Shown here: positions 8,468 through 17,487 of the stretch, one piece after another | Position numbering within the stretch: position 1 is the stretch's first letter | Layout of the letters: each line of letters opens with the position of its first letter | DNA from: Bacillota bacterium | GTDB lineage: Bacteria; Bacillota; Limnochordia; Darwinibacteriales; Darwinibacteriaceae | NCBI GenBank assembly: GCA_012521335.1 | Contig: JAAYMM010000048.1 | Location: 1 to 40,619 of the forward strand | Direction of reading: 5' to 3' | DNA: 40,619 nucleotides | Made by a program: the position numbers and the translations under genes | Notes under the pieces: generated by a model | Told to the model about the DNA's origin: nothing | The model's input: the letters and a program-made list of their open reading frames with translations, nothing else | Database searches by the model: none

Positions 8468-8701
8468 TCACCCCATTTCCATTTCCACAATCTGATCGTA
8501 ACGCAGAGCCAGCTCCTCAGCCCAGCGCAGGAGCACGTCCCGATCTTCCGGCGAGGCCAACCAGGCCAGGCCGCAGTTGGCGCTGATCACTACGGGCATG
8601 GGGATCAAGCGCCCGGGTAGGCCGTGCTCTTTACACGCCCGCTCCCAGGCCATGGCCTGGGTAGTGGTCTCAAAGGTGATCACGACCTTGGCCTCGCCCA
8701 T
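8468..8701 (-). CDS. DUF3343 (putative Se/S carrier-like) protein
   Basis: A small 77-residue protein, MGEAKVVITFETTTQAMAWE..., with a single cysteine in ISANCGLAW. That is the layout of DUF3343 proteins found next to selD, YedF and NifS-like enzymes in clostridial and enterococcal genomes. A role in carrying or sensing selenium or sulfur is proposed for the family, not demonstrated. I move the start from 8716 to ATG 8701 because GGAGG lies 8 bases before it, while the outer ATG is fused to its ribosome site. It overlaps the aminotransferase end by 32 bases, a sign of tight coupling. Confidence 0.88.
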   Translation of the reverse strand: MGEAKVVITFETTTQAMAWERACKEHGLPGRLIPMPVVISANCGLAWLASPEDRDVLLRWAEELALRYDQIVEMEMG

Positions 8702-9848
8702 ACCCCTTACCTCCATCCTCCCGTGCTAAGGTGCGCAGCGCCTGCAGCGCGGCAGCCAGTTCTTCCTGAGTGTTCAGATGCCCGAAGCTGAAACGGACGG
8801 CTCCCTGTTCTCTGGTACCCAAGGCCTCATGGAGCAGGGGGGCACAGTGCCCGCCAGAGCGGGTGCAGATGCCTCGCTCAGCGAGGCAGGCACTCACCAC
8901 ACTCGAGTCCACTTCTCGAATGTTCACGGCCACAATGGGCAGGCGCTCTGACGCCGTAAAGTCGCCGTACACCACCACACCGGGAATTTCCCGGACCTCC
9001 TGGTAGAAAAAGCTAGTAAGTTCAGCTTCCTTGCGCCTGATCGCCTCGAGCCCCTGCCTCTGTACGTAGCTGATCCCAGCCAGAAGCCCGGCTATGCCGG
9101 GAGTGTTCAAGGTTCCTGCTTCAAGGGCCTCCGGCATCTCCTGGGGATGCTCCCGAGAAAAGGTGTGGATACCGCTCCCGCCCACCTTGAGGGGTCTGAC
9201 CTCAAGCCCGGGGCGCACGTAAAGGCCGCCCACCCCTTGGGGACCGTAGAGCGCCTTATGCCCGGTGAAGCAGAGAATGTCGATGGGCTGCTCGTCGAGA
9301 TGATAGGGATACCAGCCCGCGGTCTGGGCTGCATCCACAATCAGGAGCAAGCCGTGCTCCCGGCAGAAGGCCATGATCCAATCTAGATCAAGCACATTCC
9401 CCGTCAGATTGGATCCGTGGGTGACCACAACTGCCCTGGTGGCTGGGCGCAAGGCCCGGCGCATACCGGCCAAGTCCACAACGCCGCGGCCATCCACGGG
9501 CACGATACTCAGCTCCACACCTCGTCGGGCCAGCCGAAAGAGGGGCCTGAGCACCGAGTTATGCTCCTGGGCCGTTGTGATCACGTGATCACCCGGCTCC
9601 AGCAGCCCGAAGAGAGCTGTATTCAAACTCTCGGTGGCGTTCGCGGTAAAGGCAAAGCGGCTGGGGTCGCTGCAGCCGAAAAACTCTGCCGCGGCCAGCC
9701 GGGCCTGGAAAACCAGGCGGCTCGCGGCCAGGCTCAGCTCGTGCCCGCCCCGCCCGCTGCTGCCCACGTTGCTTAAAGCGCAGGCCACAGCCTGCGCTAC
9801 TCCCTCTGGTTTAGGGAAAGAAGTGGCAGCCTGGTCTAGGTAGATCAT
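8670..9848 (-). CDS. Cysteine desulfurase-like class V aminotransferase (selenium-cluster type)
   Basis: A 392-residue PLP enzyme of the NifS/SufS superfamily. YLDQAATSFPKP opens the fold, the PLP lysine is in CFTGHKALYGPQG, AQEHNSVLRP and VDAAQTAG line the cofactor site, and the loop cysteine is in TRSGGHCAPLLHE. Such enzymes release sulfur or selenium from cysteine or selenocysteine as an enzyme-bound persulfide or perselenide. This subgroup (the EF2568-type found beside SelD) is known from selenium-dependent molybdenum hydroxylase gene sets. Here it precedes DUF3343, selD and yedF and probably feeds selenium to them (inference). AAGGAAGGAG precedes ATG 9848. Confidence 0.92.
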   Translation of the reverse strand: MIYLDQAATSFPKPEGVAQAVACALSNVGSSGRGGHELSLAASRLVFQARLAAAEFFGCSDPSRFAFTANATESLNTALFGLLEPGDHVITTAQEHNSVLRPLFRLARRGVELSIVPVDGRGVVDLAGMRRALRPATRAVVVTHGSNLTGNVLDLDWIMAFCREHGLLLIVDAAQTAGWYPYHLDEQPIDILCFTGHKALYGPQGVGGLYVRPGLEVRPLKVGGSGIHTFSREHPQEMPEALEAGTLNTPGIAGLLAGISYVQRQGLEAIRRKEAELTSFFYQEVREIPGVVVYGDFTASERLPIVAVNIREVDSSVVSACLAERGICTRSGGHCAPLLHEALGTREQGAVRFSFGHLNTQEELAAALQALRTLAREDGGKGYGRGQGRDHL

Positions 9849-9873
9849 GAAGGACTCTCCTTCCTTTTTGATC

Positions 9874-11490
9874 CTACCATACCGCCACTGTTCCGTCCAC
9901 GCGGCTTTCCGTGCCGCCCACCAGAACCTCCCCAGACCGCAGGATGATCTGGCCCCGGCCGTAGCCGCTGTTGTCTTCAGTGACCGTCACCTCGTGTCCT
10001 AGGTCAGCCAGCTGCTGCACCACGGCTGGGGGTACTGTCTGTTCCAACTGCACCTGGTTGCCCCGGATCCACTGGAAACGGGGCGCATCCAGAGCCGCTT
10101 GGGGATTGTGCCCGAAACGCATCAGGTTCATAACCACCTGCACATGTCCCTGAGGCTGCATAAAGCCTCCCATGACGCCGAAAGGCCCGAGGGGCTCTCC
10201 GCCTCTGGTCAAGAAGCCGGGGATAATGGTGTGGTAGGGCCGCTTGCCAGGGGCTAAGCAGTTGATGTGCTGGGGATCAAAGGAGAAGTTGTGCCCCCGG
10301 TTGTGCAGGGCAATACCTGTACCAGGCACCACCAAGCCGGAACCAAAGCCCATGTAGTTGCTTTGGATGAACGAAACCATGTTGCCAGCGCTGTCCGCCG
10401 CGCAGAGGTACACCGTTCCCCCTTTGACCTCCGGCGATGGCGGAGGCAGTACGGCCCGGTCTTGGATGAGCTTCCTTTTTTCCTCCGCCCAAGCCTCAGA
10501 AAGCAGATCCTCCACCTTCATCTGCATGTGCTGGGGATCTGTCACGTAGCGCTGGGCGTCGGCAAAGGCCAGCTTCAAAGCTTCTATCTGCAGGTGGTAA
10601 GCACGGGGCTGCTGGCTGTCTGCTGGCTGGAGATCCAAGCCCCGCAGGATGTTCAAGGCCATGAGGGCCACGATCCCCTGCCCGTTGGGGGGAATTTCCC
10701 ACACTTCCACATCGCCAAACGGAATCCCGATGGGCTCCACCCACTCCGGCTGGAAGGCGGCCAGATCTTCTGCTCGAAGAAAACCTCCGTGCTCCTTGGA
10801 GAAAGCATCCATGCGCTCGGCCAGCTCTCCCCGGTAGAAGGCCTCGGCCCTGCTGTCGGCGATGAGCTGCAGAGTGCGGGCATGATCCGGCAGGCGCACA
10901 ACTTCCCCGGCCCTAGGCGCCCGTCCTGCGGGGGTAAAAGTGTCAGACCAGTGCTTGAACTCTGGCCCCTTCAGGTTCTTACTGTAGATCTGGAAAGCCC
11001 TCTCCCACTGGCGGTGCAGAATAGGAGAAACGGGATAGCCCTGCTCCGCGTAGTCAATCGCGGGGGCGAGTACTTCCCCCAAGGAAAGCTTGCCAAAACG
11101 CTCCGCCAGGGCTGCCCAGGCGGCCGGGGCTCCCGGCACGTTCACCGGTACAAACCCGTATTTGGGGATCTCTTGGTAACCGCGGGCCTGCAGCTGCTCG
11201 ATGCTGATGCTCCGGGGTGCGGGCCCGCTGGCATTGAGCCCATAGAGCTTGCCCTGAAAAGCCACGATGGCAAAGGCATCGCCGCCGATGCCGTTAGAAG
11301 TGGGCTCGCACACAGTTAAGCAGGCAGCCGCGGCCAAAGCCGCGTCCACCGCGTTGCCTCCCTTTTTGAGCATGTCCAGCCCAGCTTGGGCCGCTAAAGC
11401 ATTGGAGGTGGCCACCATCCCCTTCCTGCCGAAAACCGGATAGCGGTGGGTGGGGTAGGACACCTCCAAACCGCTGAAGTTTATGTTCAC
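9874..11490 (-). CDS. Gamma-glutamyltransferase / gamma-glutamyl hydrolase family protein
   Basis: An Ntn-hydrolase of 538 residues. The region KGGNAVDAALAAA near the N-terminus is typical, and the nucleophile for self-cleavage is the threonine at residue 359 in KGGTVYLCAAD, followed by SFIQSNYMGFGSG and the oxyanion region MGGFMQPQGH. The family cleaves gamma-glutamyl bonds of glutathione and related peptides. Many members are exported, but no convincing signal peptide is visible, so a cytoplasmic role is possible. I replace the track start (11568) by GTG 11490: AGGAGGG lies 6 bases before it, and it overlaps the MATE stop as GTGA. It lies 25 bases upstream of the aminotransferase gene. Confidence 0.9.
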   Translation of the reverse strand: MNINFSGLEVSYPTHRYPVFGRKGMVATSNALAAQAGLDMLKKGGNAVDAALAAAACLTVCEPTSNGIGGDAFAIVAFQGKLYGLNASGPAPRSISIEQLQARGYQEIPKYGFVPVNVPGAPAAWAALAERFGKLSLGEVLAPAIDYAEQGYPVSPILHRQWERAFQIYSKNLKGPEFKHWSDTFTPAGRAPRAGEVVRLPDHARTLQLIADSRAEAFYRGELAERMDAFSKEHGGFLRAEDLAAFQPEWVEPIGIPFGDVEVWEIPPNGQGIVALMALNILRGLDLQPADSQQPRAYHLQIEALKLAFADAQRYVTDPQHMQMKVEDLLSEAWAEEKRKLIQDRAVLPPPSPEVKGGTVYLCAADSAGNMVSFIQSNYMGFGSGLVVPGTGIALHNRGHNFSFDPQHINCLAPGKRPYHTIIPGFLTRGGEPLGPFGVMGGFMQPQGHVQVVMNLMRFGHNPQAALDAPRFQWIRGNQVQLEQTVPPAVVQQLADLGHEVTVTEDNSGYGRGQIILRSGEVLVGGTESRVDGTVAVW

Positions 11491-12881
11491 ACTGTTCCCT
11501 CCTGTGCTGTGCTCTCTGCACGCATAGTCACCATTTCCTGGTCCTTGTTCATAAAGCGCAGATACCAAGCGCTGAGAATGAGTCCCTTAAGGATCGTGGA
11601 AATACTGATCGTCCACCACACCCCGTCCAGCCCTAGGGCGCTCCCGGACAGGAGCAAGGCCGCGGGAATGCGCAGGGCGTTCAGGGAGATGCCCACGATG
11701 GACGGTGGGGTAGTCCGGCCCAACCCGATAAAGGCCCCCGCGGTTAGTATTTCCACCGCCTGGGGCAGCTGGGAAAGGCCGATAATGCGCAGATACGCTG
11801 TGCCCACGGCCAAAGCTTCCGGTTCATGCAGAAAGATGGAGATCAGAGGCCGAGCCGCGCCGACTAGAGCCGCGGTAGCCACCCCACCCAGGCAGGAGAC
11901 CACGCCCAGGCCGACAAAATAGCCGCGGTACACCCTCTGACCCTGGCGCGCTCCATAGTTTTGACCCGCGAAGGCACTCATCGCCGACTGAAAGCCGCCC
12001 GCGGTCATCCAGGAGATGGACTCAATCTGGCTGCCCACCCGCTGCACCGCGATGGCCACAGGACCCCAGGCGGAGATAATGCGGGCAATGGCCATGGAAA
12101 TCAAGGTAAACAAAGCGCTCTGCAGCGACATGGGCAGACCCCGGGCGAACATCTGCCGCAGGTACCCCCAGTCAGGACGTTTCAGGAGCTGCAGCCCGGA
12201 GAAAAGCTCCGGACGCCGGCGGGCTTCCCAGATGAAGACGCTGGTGGCCAGCAGCTGAGCCAGCAACGTGGTCACGGCTGCCCCCACCACTTCCAAGCGG
12301 GGAATGGGCCCGAAGCCGAAGATGAACATGGGGTCCAGGATGATGTTGGCCACCAGCCCCAAGGCGTTGATGCGGAAAGGGGTGGCGCTGTCGCCAGAGC
12401 CGTTGAAAATGGCTGTGAAAACGGGGTTAGTGGCAAAAAAGACCATGCCGGCACAGATAATGGCCAGATAAGTGCCGGCCATAGCTTGGATGTCCGGCCC
12501 CAAGCGGTAGAAACTCAACAACGGCCCGCGGAAGATCAGCAGGAGCGCAGCGTAGACAACACTCAGGACAAATATGAGCTGCAGGCTGTGGCGAATGGCC
12601 TTGGCCACACCTTCCCGATCCTGGCGACCGATGGATTGGGCCACGCCCACCTCCGCCCCGATGCGGGGAATGATAATCAAAGCGTTGGCCAGCCAGGTGA
12701 AGAACCCCGAGGTTCCCACCGCGGCCACCGCTCCGCTGCCCAGCCGGCCTACCCAGATCATGTCAATAAAGCCGTAGGCCATCTGCACGAAAGAAGTGGC
12801 GATGATGGGTAGAGCCAGTTTGAGCAGTGCCGTGAGGATGCTGCCTTCCGTTAAGGGAATCGCTTTGCTGCTTCTGATCAT
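11487..12881 (-). CDS. MATE-family multidrug/metabolite exporter
   Basis: A 464-residue inner-membrane protein with about 12 hydrophobic segments in two related halves. MATE features include LALPIIATSFVQMAYGFIDMIWVGRLG near residues 20-50 and the mirrored segment in the second half. MATE carriers expel organic cations or metabolites using a sodium or proton gradient. The start is moved to ATG 12881 (MIRSSKAIPL), which has GAGG 8-9 bases upstream; the longer version adds a polar tail without support. The stop overlaps the GGT start by 4 bases. It may be the first gene of the nine-gene minus-strand cluster. Confidence 0.92.
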   Translation of the reverse strand: MIRSSKAIPLTEGSILTALLKLALPIIATSFVQMAYGFIDMIWVGRLGSGAVAAVGTSGFFTWLANALIIIPRIGAEVGVAQSIGRQDREGVAKAIRHSLQLIFVLSVVYAALLLIFRGPLLSFYRLGPDIQAMAGTYLAIICAGMVFFATNPVFTAIFNGSGDSATPFRINALGLVANIILDPMFIFGFGPIPRLEVVGAAVTTLLAQLLATSVFIWEARRRPELFSGLQLLKRPDWGYLRQMFARGLPMSLQSALFTLISMAIARIISAWGPVAIAVQRVGSQIESISWMTAGGFQSAMSAFAGQNYGARQGQRVYRGYFVGLGVVSCLGGVATAALVGAARPLISIFLHEPEALAVGTAYLRIIGLSQLPQAVEILTAGAFIGLGRTTPPSIVGISLNALRIPAALLLSGSALGLDGVWWTISISTILKGLILSAWYLRFMNKDQEMVTMRAESTAQEGTV

Positions 12882-12962
12882 GTTCCAGCCTCGCTTCGAA
12901 GAAGTGCTGCCCCACACTTATTCTCCAGCCCAGGCCCCATTCCTCCCTTAGGCTGCCCAAGC

Positions 12963-12988
12963 AAAAAGCTGGGAGAAAACCTCCCAGC
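12963..12988 (-). terminator. Terminator after the lipoprotein gene
   Basis: On the minus strand GCTGGGAG-GTTTT-CTCCCAGC is followed directly by TTTTT. It lies 20 bases after the lipoprotein stop and separates that unit from the MATE cluster. Confidence 0.9.
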
Positions 12989-13007
12989 CCTGGCCTGCTT
13001 GCTTCCT

Positions 13008-13685
13008 TTACTGCCCTTGCTCCAGCACCCCGATGAACACATAGCCCGCTTCGTAGGCGTAGTCCCGGGACACATCGCCCAGTTTGATCTCGATTACGTC
13101 CCGCCGTTCCATTTCCACTACCTCTTCATAGTGGACTGGCACCCCGTTGGCGTACACTCCCTGGAGATACACGGGTATGATGCTCCGCAAGTCGTTGTTC
13201 AGCCTGATGAAGAAACTGAAATCCTGCACACTGGCGGTGTAGAACGCTTCTTCCATAAACCTGGCAAAGAGGCCGTCAATCTGCTCCCCATTGAGCAGCA
13301 GCCCAAAGGCCGTCAGGCCTTCTTCCAAGGGAGTGATCACCACTGCCAAGGGCTCTTCGTTCCAGGGTTCGTAGTCGATGAGATCCAAGGGTATAACAGG
13401 GATTTTCAAGTCCGCGATCACTTTGGAGGAATAGTCATCACTGCCGGTGCGGAAGTTTTTCACATCCCTAAAGGTCTCTTCGAGCATGCTCTTGAGTTTG
13501 TCGTTGTACTCCTCGCCAGGCGACTCGATGATCACAGAACCGGTGGCCAGAAGATACTCCTCTGCGCCGCTCGCCACATCGATAACATCCTGCACATACA
13601 GGTCGGTAACAAACTCCCCGGCACAACCGGTCAGAACCAGCAGCGCCAGGAGCAATAGTACTCCAGCCAGCTTTTTGGGCACCAT
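13008..13685 (-). CDS. Hypothetical lipoprotein
   Basis: 225 residues with a clear lipoprotein signal: a positive start, a leucine-rich stretch and lipobox LTGC with the cysteine at residue 21. The rest is soluble and acidic, with VVITPLEEGLTAFGLLLNGEQ and FSFFIRLNNDLRSIIPVYLQG segments suggesting a mixed alpha/beta domain. I do not recognise the family. AAGGGGGA lies before ATG 13685. It is only 87 bases downstream of malG on the same strand with no terminator between, so it may be the fourth gene of the maltose-type operon or have its own weak promoter. Confidence 0.75.
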   Translation of the reverse strand: MVPKKLAGVLLLLALLVLTGCAGEFVTDLYVQDVIDVASGAEEYLLATGSVIIESPGEEYNDKLKSMLEETFRDVKNFRTGSDDYSSKVIADLKIPVIPLDLIDYEPWNEEPLAVVITPLEEGLTAFGLLLNGEQIDGLFARFMEEAFYTASVQDFSFFIRLNNDLRSIIPVYLQGVYANGVPVHYEEVVEMERRDVIEIKLGDVSRDYAYEAGYVFIGVLEQGQ

Positions 13686-13772
13686 AGGAATCCCCCTTAA
13701 GGTTTAGTCTATGAACCTTCGGCACGGGGGGTTCGTTTCCTTCTTCTGCCATTTAGTTCTTAAGCGCACAAG

Positions 13773-14630
13773 CTAGCCCTTCACCGCACCGCTGGTGAGA
13801 CCTGCCACCAGATGCTTCTGCAGGAACAGGAAGAGGATGACGATGGGCAGGGCACCCAGAACCGAGGCCGCGGCAAAGACCCCCCAGCGGCTGGCGTACT
13901 GGTCGTGGATAAACAGCTGCAATCCCACAGCCAGGGTATACTTCTCCGTGGAACTGATCAACACACTGGCCAAGATGAGCTCAGAATAGGTTCCGATAAA
14001 CTGCAGCAGGAACACCACCGCCAGAATAGGCCGGGCCAAGGGCAGGATGATCAGGTAAAAGGCCTGGAAGGGGGAGGCCCCATCGATCATGGCCGATTCC
14101 TCCAGGGAGTTGGGAATGGTATCGAAGTACCCTTTCATGAGCCAAGCGTTGACGCCCATGGCACCCCCCAGGTAGACCATGATCAAACCGGCATGGGTGT
14201 TGATCCCCAAAGCCGGGAAGATGCGTCCGATGCTCAGCACCAAGAGGTAGATAGATACAGCAGCCAGCATCTGGGGGAAGACCTGGATGAGCAGGGACGC
14301 AAACAGACCGGTGCGCCGCCCTCTGAAACGAAACCGCGAGAAGGCATAGGCCGCAAAGGAGGTCATAATCACAACTAAAGTAGAGGTAATCAGACCAATG
14401 ACGATAGAGTTTTTGATCCACAGGGCAATGGGATACTGCTCACTGGTGAACACTTCCCGGTAGTTGGCCAGACTCGGATTGCCGGGAATGAGCCTCTGCC
14501 CCACCAGCGTATTGGCCGGATTAAACGAAGCGGAGATCACCCACAGGATGGGAAACAGCGCGAACACCACAAAGAGCAGCAGCACGGCATGGCGCCAGAG
14601 GCTCCCGAACAGACTGTGCCTTCTATACAT
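13773..14630 (-). CDS. malG: Maltose/maltodextrin-type ABC transporter permease MalG
   Basis: A 285-residue integral membrane subunit with about six hydrophobic helices and the EAA loop IPNSLEESAMIDGASPFQAF that docks on the ATPase. Its C-terminus, KHLVAGLTSGAVKG, is the standard MalG ending. It pairs with MalF to form the pore for maltose or maltodextrin. Its first codons overlap the malF stop by 8 bases. No ATPase gene is in this operon, so a shared MsmX-type ATPase elsewhere is likely, as is common for CUT1 importers of Gram-positive bacteria. Confidence 0.93.
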   Translation of the reverse strand: MYRRHSLFGSLWRHAVLLLFVVFALFPILWVISASFNPANTLVGQRLIPGNPSLANYREVFTSEQYPIALWIKNSIVIGLITSTLVVIMTSFAAYAFSRFRFRGRRTGLFASLLIQVFPQMLAAVSIYLLVLSIGRIFPALGINTHAGLIMVYLGGAMGVNAWLMKGYFDTIPNSLEESAMIDGASPFQAFYLIILPLARPILAVVFLLQFIGTYSELILASVLISSTEKYTLAVGLQLFIHDQYASRWGVFAAASVLGALPIVILFLFLQKHLVAGLTSGAVKG

Positions 14631-16143
14631 TCTTGCGCACCTCCTCCAGGGTGCCGGTGAAGCGGAAGTTGATGAACGTAATGGCCCCGGTAATCAAGAA
14701 GATGACCAAAGTGACTGCGGACGCAAGCCCGTAATCGACACCCCGCCCGCTTTCAAAGGCCAAACGGTAGGTGTAGGAGATAAGGATGTCCGTGTGACCT
14801 GCAGGGGTCTGGGCCCCGACCATGGGCGGCCGGCCCCTGGTGAGCAGGTAGATGACGGAGAAGTTGTTGAAGTTGAAGGAGAAGGAGGCAATCAACAGCG
14901 GCGCCACGCTCACCATCAGCAGAGGCAGGGTGATGTGGTAAAACTGCTGCCAGGAGGAAGCGCCATCCACAACCGCCGCTTCATACATCTCATGGTCGAT
15001 GCTCTGGAGGGCCCCCAGACAGACCAGCATCATATAGGGGAAGCCCAGCCAGAGGTTGAGAATGACCAAGGCCACTTTGGCCCACACCGGATCCTGCAGC
15101 CAGGGTACCCCCGAGCCGATGGTGGCCCGGAGAACTTGGTTGATAATGCCCAATTCCGTATGGAACAGCCCGCGCCAGATCAAAGCAGAGATGAAGGCCG
15201 GTACGGCATAGGGCAGAATCAGAACAGAACGATAAAACTTGCGCAGGCGCAGATACGGATCGTTAAGCAGGATGGCCAGGAACAACCCCACGGCAAAGGT
15301 GCAGCCCACGCTGAGCAGCGCCCACTGCACCGTCCAGATGAACACCCGGACAAAGGGGCCGGTCACCTGCGGGTTGGTAAACAACCGGCGGAAGTTGTTT
15401 AGCCCAATAACCTCCCGAAAACCGGGGGTCAGGCGCGTGCCGTCTGGGGCCTCGAAATAGCCTAAAACCGGCCGGTAAACCGTACCGCTTTCCAGATCGA
15501 TCAGCTCATCCCGCTCCCGGATGTACTCATACTGGGGACGGTACACGCCAAAGTAATTGATATTGCGCATCTGCAGCTGCCAGGTTTCGTCAAAGGCAAA
15601 GGATAGAGCGGAAAGCTCATTGGTGGCCCGTACCAAATCGGCCCGGGTGAGTTCCGTGAACTGAGCCAGCTGGCTGAAGCGCTCATCCCCTTCCTGCACA
15701 GGCTCAAGGCGTCCCGCGTGCCCCAGCAGCAGCTCACCCTGGGGACTGGTAAACAGAAACCACAGCTCGCCGGCGCCATCGCGATAGGCGGTGTAGGTAT
15801 AGTTTCCCGCCTCCGCATCGAGGATACGGCGCTCCTGCAGTTGGGTCACGGCCTGTTCCTTGCTGAGAATGTTGCCTGTTCCGTAGTTGGTTACGGAAAC
15901 ATAGACGGTGTACACGATGGGATAGACCACCAACAGGATCATGAAAAAGGAAGCCGGCAGCAGATAGCGGTATGGATAGCCTTTCTCCGAGATGAAGATG
16001 AAGTTGACCAGGGCAGCCCCCAGGACCAAAAGCAGCAGAACCCAATAGGCCTGGTGGCCCAGGAGAAACAACGCCGTCCAGATGAAGACCACATTAAGGA
16101 CACCTAGGAAGACTCCCTTGATAAGCTTTGCCACTTCCATCAC
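14623..16143 (-). CDS. malF: Maltose/maltodextrin-type ABC transporter permease MalF
   Basis: About 505 residues, long for a CUT1 permease because a large extracytoplasmic insert (residues about 90-240) sits between the first helices and the permease core, as in MalF. The core ends with the EAA loop YEAAVVDGASSWQQFYHITLPLL and a MalF-like tail, INFRFTGTLEEVRK. The track start is a GTG directly followed by an ATG (16140); the ribosome site is weak for both. It lies 78 bases after malE with a strong hairpin in between, and overlaps malG. Confidence 0.93.
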   Translation of the reverse strand: MMEVAKLIKGVFLGVLNVVFIWTALFLLGHQAYWVLLLLVLGAALVNFIFISEKGYPYRYLLPASFFMILLVVYPIVYTVYVSVTNYGTGNILSKEQAVTQLQERRILDAEAGNYTYTAYRDGAGELWFLFTSPQGELLLGHAGRLEPVQEGDERFSQLAQFTELTRADLVRATNELSALSFAFDETWQLQMRNINYFGVYRPQYEYIRERDELIDLESGTVYRPVLGYFEAPDGTRLTPGFREVIGLNNFRRLFTNPQVTGPFVRVFIWTVQWALLSVGCTFAVGLFLAILLNDPYLRLRKFYRSVLILPYAVPAFISALIWRGLFHTELGIINQVLRATIGSGVPWLQDPVWAKVALVILNLWLGFPYMMLVCLGALQSIDHEMYEAAVVDGASSWQQFYHITLPLLMVSVAPLLIASFSFNFNNFSVIYLLTRGRPPMVGAQTPAGHTDILISYTYRLAFESGRGVDYGLASAVTLVIFLITGAITFINFRFTGTLEEVRKNV

Positions 16144-16169
16144 TCATTTCTTAAGCTTGCTTGGGAAGA

Positions 16170-16200
16170 GATTCCCCTTGGAGAAACTCCAAGGGGAATC
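16170..16200 (-). promoter_or_regulatory. malE-malF intercistronic hairpin (no U-tract)
   Basis: GATTCCCCTTGGAG and CTCCAAGGGGAATC pair perfectly over 14 bases around a 3-base loop. On the transcribed strand the sequence after it (TCTTCCCAAG) is not a U-tract, so it is better read as an mRNA-stabilising or processing hairpin that protects malE mRNA. Confidence 0.75.
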
Positions 16201-16221
16201 GGCGCTGCAGAGCACGAACCA

Positions 16222-17421
16222 TCACATGCTCTCTTGGATAGTCTGCACGATGATCTCCACAGCGTTCTGGATGGCAGCCCGCGGCGTGGACTGCTGGTTG
16301 ATCACCAGTTCAATGGCATCGCTCCAGGCGGTCCAGACCGAGTTCATGGCGGGGATAGCGGGCATGGGCACCGCTTCAGCCGCAGCCTCCATCACGCCGC
16401 GCATATCAGGATCTTCGTTGATAACCTCCGCAGCGGGCAGGAACGCGGTGGGGCGAGGATCGCCTTCAAAAATGGCCAGCATGGTCTCTTTCGTGGCCAC
16501 AAACTCATTGAGGAAGATGTTGGCCAGCAGCTTGTTTTCGCTGAAGGCACTGACCATAAAGCCCTGGGCACCCAGGAAGGGTTTGCCGTACTGTCCTTTG
16601 TAGGACGGGATCTGGGTGAAGCCGTAGTTCACGCCCGCGGCCCGCACATCACCAAAGGCCCACGGGCCAGTCATCATGGTAGCGGCCTGGCCGTTTTGGA
16701 ACAGGCTCATCATGGTGTCATAGGGTGTAGCGCGAGCAATGACGCCTTCGTTCAGCAACTGCTCGAAGAACTCAAAACCTTCGATGGCGCCTGCATTGGC
16801 CAAGCCCACATCGAGAGGATTGAGCACGCCTTCTTCATCCACGCCGAACACATAGCCGCCCAGCATGCTGAAGAAGGGGAAGGTGTGGTACGGGTCAGGT
16901 TGCGGCAGCACCAGACCGTAAATGCCCTTGGGCGCCAATTCGTTCTTGGTCAGCTCAACCAGCTCTTCAAAGCTGGCGATGCCATCTTCGCCCACCAGGT
17001 CTTTGTTGTAGAACAAGCCGATGGACTCAATGGCGTAGGGAATCCCGTAGTACTGTCCGCCCCAAGTGAAGGCATCGAGGCCCGACTGCAGGAACAGGGA
17101 CGGATTTTCGATGTCGATGGGCTCAATCAGACCATCGCTAACCAGCTGGCCCAACCAGTCATGGGCACCAATGATGATGTCGGGTCCTTCACCTGTGGGC
17201 GCCACAATAGCCAGGTTGTCGCGGATATCGCCAAAGGGCAGCTCCTGAATCTTCACAGGAATGCCGTACTCGGCAACAAAGGTCCTGGCTACAGCGGTGA
17301 GAACAGGAGCCCGTTCCCCGTCGATCCAGATCAGCAGCTCACCGGGAACAGAAGCAGCAACAGGCAGGCTCAGAGCCAAGGCCAAAGCAAATACCAAACT
17401 AAACACGGCTATTCTTTTCAT
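16222..17421 (-). CDS. malE: Maltose/maltodextrin-type ABC substrate-binding protein MalE
   Basis: 399 residues with a sec-type signal peptide ending near SLPVAAS. The mature part matches CUT1 maltose-binding proteins: GELLIWIDGE at the start, GPDIIIGAHDWLGQL, YGIPYAIESIGLFYNKDL and MMTGPWAF. It captures maltose or maltodextrins outside the membrane and passes them to MalFG. GGAGGTGCC lies before ATG 17421. A cre-like site lies 67-80 bases upstream. It is the first gene of the operon, and a hairpin follows it. Confidence 0.95.
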   Translation of the reverse strand: MKRIAVFSLVFALALALSLPVAASVPGELLIWIDGERAPVLTAVARTFVAEYGIPVKIQELPFGDIRDNLAIVAPTGEGPDIIIGAHDWLGQLVSDGLIEPIDIENPSLFLQSGLDAFTWGGQYYGIPYAIESIGLFYNKDLVGEDGIASFEELVELTKNELAPKGIYGLVLPQPDPYHTFPFFSMLGGYVFGVDEEGVLNPLDVGLANAGAIEGFEFFEQLLNEGVIARATPYDTMMSLFQNGQAATMMTGPWAFGDVRAAGVNYGFTQIPSYKGQYGKPFLGAQGFMVSAFSENKLLANIFLNEFVATKETMLAIFEGDPRPTAFLPAAEVINEDPDMRGVMEAAAEAVPMPAIPAMNSVWTAWSDAIELVINQQSTPRAAIQNAVEIIVQTIQESM

Positions 17422-17487
17422 ACAGGCACCTCCGTCTAATTTAGTCCACTTGACAACGCAGCGCTGCTGAACCCATCACCTCCGCTG

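Noticed and set aside
16170-16200. malE-malF hairpin as an intrinsic terminator
   Set aside because: No U-tract follows on the transcribed strand, and malF and malG continue on the same strand.
16234-17439. Plus-strand 401-residue ORF opposite malE (also 25158-26267, 10267-11319, 2076-2942 and 3042-3764)
   Set aside because: Shadow frames of well-recognised genes: no ribosome sites, histidine/glutamine/glycine-rich translations, no family motifs.
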